Of a DNA stretch of 8,077 nucleotides, positions 6,531-8,077 are shown in pieces; within the stretch, counting starts at the first letter, position 1, and each line of letters starts with the position of its first letter. The notes beneath the pieces were generated by a model. It searched no databases, had not been told where the DNA came from, and worked only from the letters and a program-made list of their open reading frames with translations. A program made the position numbers and the translations under genes. The DNA is from Chloroflexia bacterium (GTDB lineage: Bacteria > Chloroflexota > Chloroflexia > Thermomicrobiales > UBA6265): assembly GCA_013696265.1 (NCBI GenBank), contig JACCYX010000008.1, positions 1 to 8,077 on the forward strand. The letters are read 5' to 3'.

Positions 6531-6603
6531 TAGGGGCGATCCTCCGTGATCGCCCGAAGCAACGGGGTCTTCAAGATCGGGGCAACACGGAGGTTGACCC
6601 CTA
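6531..6603. repeat. Double-hairpin palindromic repeat between two operon genes
   Basis: Two 27-base halves face each other across a 19-base spacer: 6531-6557 (plus strand) and 6577-6603 (read on the minus strand). Both have the form TAGGGG....CCTCCGTG....CCCGA and agree at 20 of 27 positions. Each half folds alone. In the left half GGGCGATC (6534-6541) and GATCGCCC (6548-6555) form a perfect 8-bp stem with loop CTCCGT. The right half has the same loop and a stem with one mismatch. The halves can also pair with each other. It sits in the 141-bp gap between the oxidase stop and the methyltransferase start. If the three genes are co-transcribed it is in the mRNA, where it could act in processing or stability, or as partial termination. 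Confidence 0.75.
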
Positions 6604-6619
6604 CGCGCCATCTGCCTCG

Positions 6620-7813
6620 CTATCCCCGCTGCAGCACCGCCTCGTTCCGAAAAATCGGCTCGAATGTGGGATCGGTCAGAGCCGGGCGGTCCGCCGTGAA
6701 CGGCGCGATCGGGTATTCCGTCTCGCCATCGAGCGCCAACTGGCTCAGAACCTTGCCGAAGAGCGTCGCGAACTTGAAGGCATGGCCCGCGTCGGCCGCG
6801 ACCGTGACTCGCGGGTGGCCGGGCGCCGTGTCAAGCACGAAGTGACGATCGGGCGGCATGGTGTAGAGACAGGTCTTGGTGTACAGCTCTGGTCCGAGGA
6901 AACGCGGAATCCGCTCCTCCAGAAAACGAACGAGACGATCCCTGGCGAGCACGTCGACCTCAAAGGTCCGGCTCTCCGCTGTGGTTTCCTGTCCACCGAC
7001 ATCCTGACCGGCCTTGGTCGCGACCTCGCCATAGATCGGAAAGCCGTAGAACTCCTCCTGGTCGCGCCAGATCCAGATCGGGAACCGTTCCGGCGTGAAT
7101 TCGCGCAGGTGAGGCGTCGCGAAGTAGGTGACCTGTTCCTGGGTCACCGTCAGCCTCCAGTCGAGGCCGAGATCGGCCAGCAGGTTGCCGGTCCATGCGC
7201 CAGCCGCGAGCACGACGTGCCCGGCCGAGAAGACGCCATCGTCGGTGACAACTTCGACCGCATCCCCGGCGGACTGGATCGACCGGACCGCGAGACCTTC
7301 GCGGACCGTTGCGCCGTGGGAACGGGCCAGCGCCACGTGGACGGCGTTCGCCTTTCGCGCATCAACCAGCCCGCCATCGGCTTGGTAGAGCCCGCGCACC
7401 GCATCGGTCAACTGGAACTGCGGCCAGCGGTACATGAGTTCCTGGGCATCGAGTTGTTCATATGGGATATCGTTGGCCGCCATCGCGGCCGCGCAATGGG
7501 AAAGGTCCTTGACGCCCGTGGTGCCGATAAGTTCCAGGTCGAGCCCGCCGGACTTGACCACGATCGGGACGCCGGACTCGGCTTCGACCTCGGCCCACGT
7601 CTGGTAGGCGGGCTCGGTGAGCGCGATGTAGTCCGGGTTGTGATAGGAGCGCCGGATGATTCGCGAGTGGTCCTGCGAGCTGCCACGATCGTGGCCAAGC
7701 TGGAACTGTTCGATGGCGAGCACGTCGGATCCAGCCCGGCGCGCCAGCCAGTACGCGGCGGCGCTCCCGATTCCGCCACATCCGATAACAATGACTTCCC
7801 AGGTCTTTCGCAT
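6620..7813 (-). CDS. FAD-dependent amine oxidoreductase, monomeric sarcosine oxidase-like
   Basis: Flavoprotein of the DAO/MSOX family, which oxidises secondary amines or N-methyl amino acids to an imine and reduces oxygen, often giving peroxide and an aldehyde; cytoplasmic. It is 397 residues, normal for the family. The N-terminal dinucleotide site is VIVIGCGGIGSAAA (7-20), with E35 to bind the ribose. The flavin region HDRGSSQDHSRIIRRSY (41-57) carries arginines 51 and 54, and VLAAGAWTG lies at 201-209. C315 in TKTCLYTMPPDRHFVLD aligns with the cysteine of MSOX that bonds covalently to FAD. K267 fits the oxygen-activating lysine; H344 and K347 in AGHAFKF fit the active-site pair. The MSOX histidine 269 position appears to be D271. 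The ATG at 7813 has GAGGA nine bases upstream. It is the first gene of the probable three-gene operon. Sarcosine itself is uncertain as substrate; N-methyltryptophan oxidase and pipecolate oxidase are relatives. Confidence 0.92.
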   Translation of the reverse strand: MRKTWEVIVIGCGGIGSAAAYWLARRAGSDVLAIEQFQLGHDRGSSQDHSRIIRRSYHNPDYIALTEPAYQTWAEVEAESGVPIVVKSGGLDLELIGTTGVKDLSHCAAAMAANDIPYEQLDAQELMYRWPQFQLTDAVRGLYQADGGLVDARKANAVHVALARSHGATVREGLAVRSIQSAGDAVEVVTDDGVFSAGHVVLAAGAWTGNLLADLGLDWRLTVTQEQVTYFATPHLREFTPERFPIWIWRDQEEFYGFPIYGEVATKAGQDVGGQETTAESRTFEVDVLARDRLVRFLEERIPRFLGPELYTKTCLYTMPPDRHFVLDTAPGHPRVTVAADAGHAFKFATLFGKVLSQLALDGETEYPIAPFTADRPALTDPTFEPIFRNEAVLQRG

Positions 7814-8077
7814 GCCGGCTTGTCCTCATCCCACGTAGTGTTGCCAGTCTTGTACCGGGTGATGCACATTGATGGGGTGACCGTGCTGTCGCGGATTCCG
7901 TAGGGGTGGATCCCACGCTTCGCTCTGGACAGGCTCTGGATCGACCGCGAATCTCATGTGACCCGCCCGGATGCGGTCGATCCTGTGTCGAACGGAGCCG
8001 CCCGGATGGTGGCGAATGGCGGGATCGAGGTCGCGTCGCACCGGGCGGACACCCTGGATCTCGGTTGGCCAAATCCG
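7814..8077. other. Leader of the minus-strand operon plus right-edge repeat, no gene
   Basis: These 264 bases hold the 5' leader of the oxidase gene, including GAGGA at 7823-7827 as its ribosome site, and then a repeat that runs off the window. I see no CDS. The promoter of the minus-strand operon should lie here or further right, but I could not find a well-spaced -35/-10 pair. Confidence 0.6.
7856..8077. repeat. Palindromic element, copy B, partial at window edge
   Basis: It starts with CGGGTGATGCACATTG (7856-7871), the exact reverse complement of the right end of copy A (2106-2121). GTAGGGGTGG follows at 7900-7909. Two blocks then align without gaps to copy A in the same orientation: 7940-7989 against 1883-1932 (39 of 50 bases identical by eye) and 7997-8052 against 1931-1986 (44 of 56). 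Copy B carries about 7 bp between these blocks that A lacks, and about 20 bp more between the terminal repeat and GTAGGGG. The right half of the palindrome is cut by the window edge or has diverged. Confidence 0.75.

Noticed and set aside
6479..6574. A 32-residue N-terminal extension of the methyltransferase from the ATG at 6574.
   Set aside because: Those codons translate the palindromic repeat, BHMT relatives begin near the LLERL segment, and GAGGAG sits seven bases before the ATG at 6478.
5741..7903. A 720-codon open frame on the plus strand across the methyltransferase and oxidase genes.
   Set aside because: The minus strand encodes two proteins with conserved catalytic motifs. The plus frame crosses the intergenic double hairpin and has low-complexity, charge-rich translation, so it is a composition shadow.
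1..8077. CRISPR array, tRNA or rRNA genes, phage or toxin-antitoxin genes.
   Set aside because: I found no regularly spaced short repeats, no tRNA cloverleaf or rRNA segment, and no recognisable phage or toxin-antitoxin protein.

Overview
The window is GC-rich DNA with strong G/C preference at third codon positions. The organism is most likely a bacterium of the Chloroflexota (Thermomicrobia-like). This is an inference from three things: the gene families, a Tat-type start on the solute-binding protein, and palindromic intergenic repeats of the GTAGGGGCG and TCATCCTGA...GGATCC kinds that I recall from such genomes. No rRNA, tRNA or marker gene is present to confirm it.

Layout. Plus strand: a Tat-exported family-5 (peptide/dipeptide/nickel type) ABC substrate-binding protein (248-1783); a 388-bp spacer holding a large dyad repeat; then two DppB/DppC-type permeases (2172-3170 and 3167-4033) overlapping by 4 bp. 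Minus strand, convergent with the permeases and separated from them by only 6 bp: a monomeric-sarcosine-oxidase-like FAD oxidoreductase (7813-6620), a betaine-homocysteine-methyltransferase-like zinc methyltransferase (6478-5420) and an MmgE/PrpD family protein (5368-4040). These three are probably one operon read right to left. No ATPase gene for the transporter lies in the window.

Reading of the genes together (inference): a secreted binding protein and two permeases import a small organic molecule. The divided cluster opposite could process an N-methylated compound, with the oxidase removing an N-methyl or oxidising an amine, the methyltransferase moving a methyl group to a thiol, and the MmgE/PrpD protein acting on a carboxylic acid product. 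The methyltransferase keeps all three zinc cysteines but differs from human BHMT at several pocket positions, so betaine is not a safe substrate call.

The non-coding DNA is unusually structured. Four intergenic stretches hold palindromic elements: a 113-bp inverted repeat at 86-198; a dyad element of about 190-280 bp at 1842-2121; a 73-bp double-hairpin element at 6531-6603 whose two halves differ by partly compensatory changes; and, from 7856 to the right edge, a second and partial copy of the 1842-2121 family. The ends of that family carry an identical 16-bp sequence that sits 50 and 42 bp upstream of the start codons of the permease operon and the oxidase operon, in the same orientation relative to each gene. 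These repeats, rather than the genes, are the least explained part of the window.
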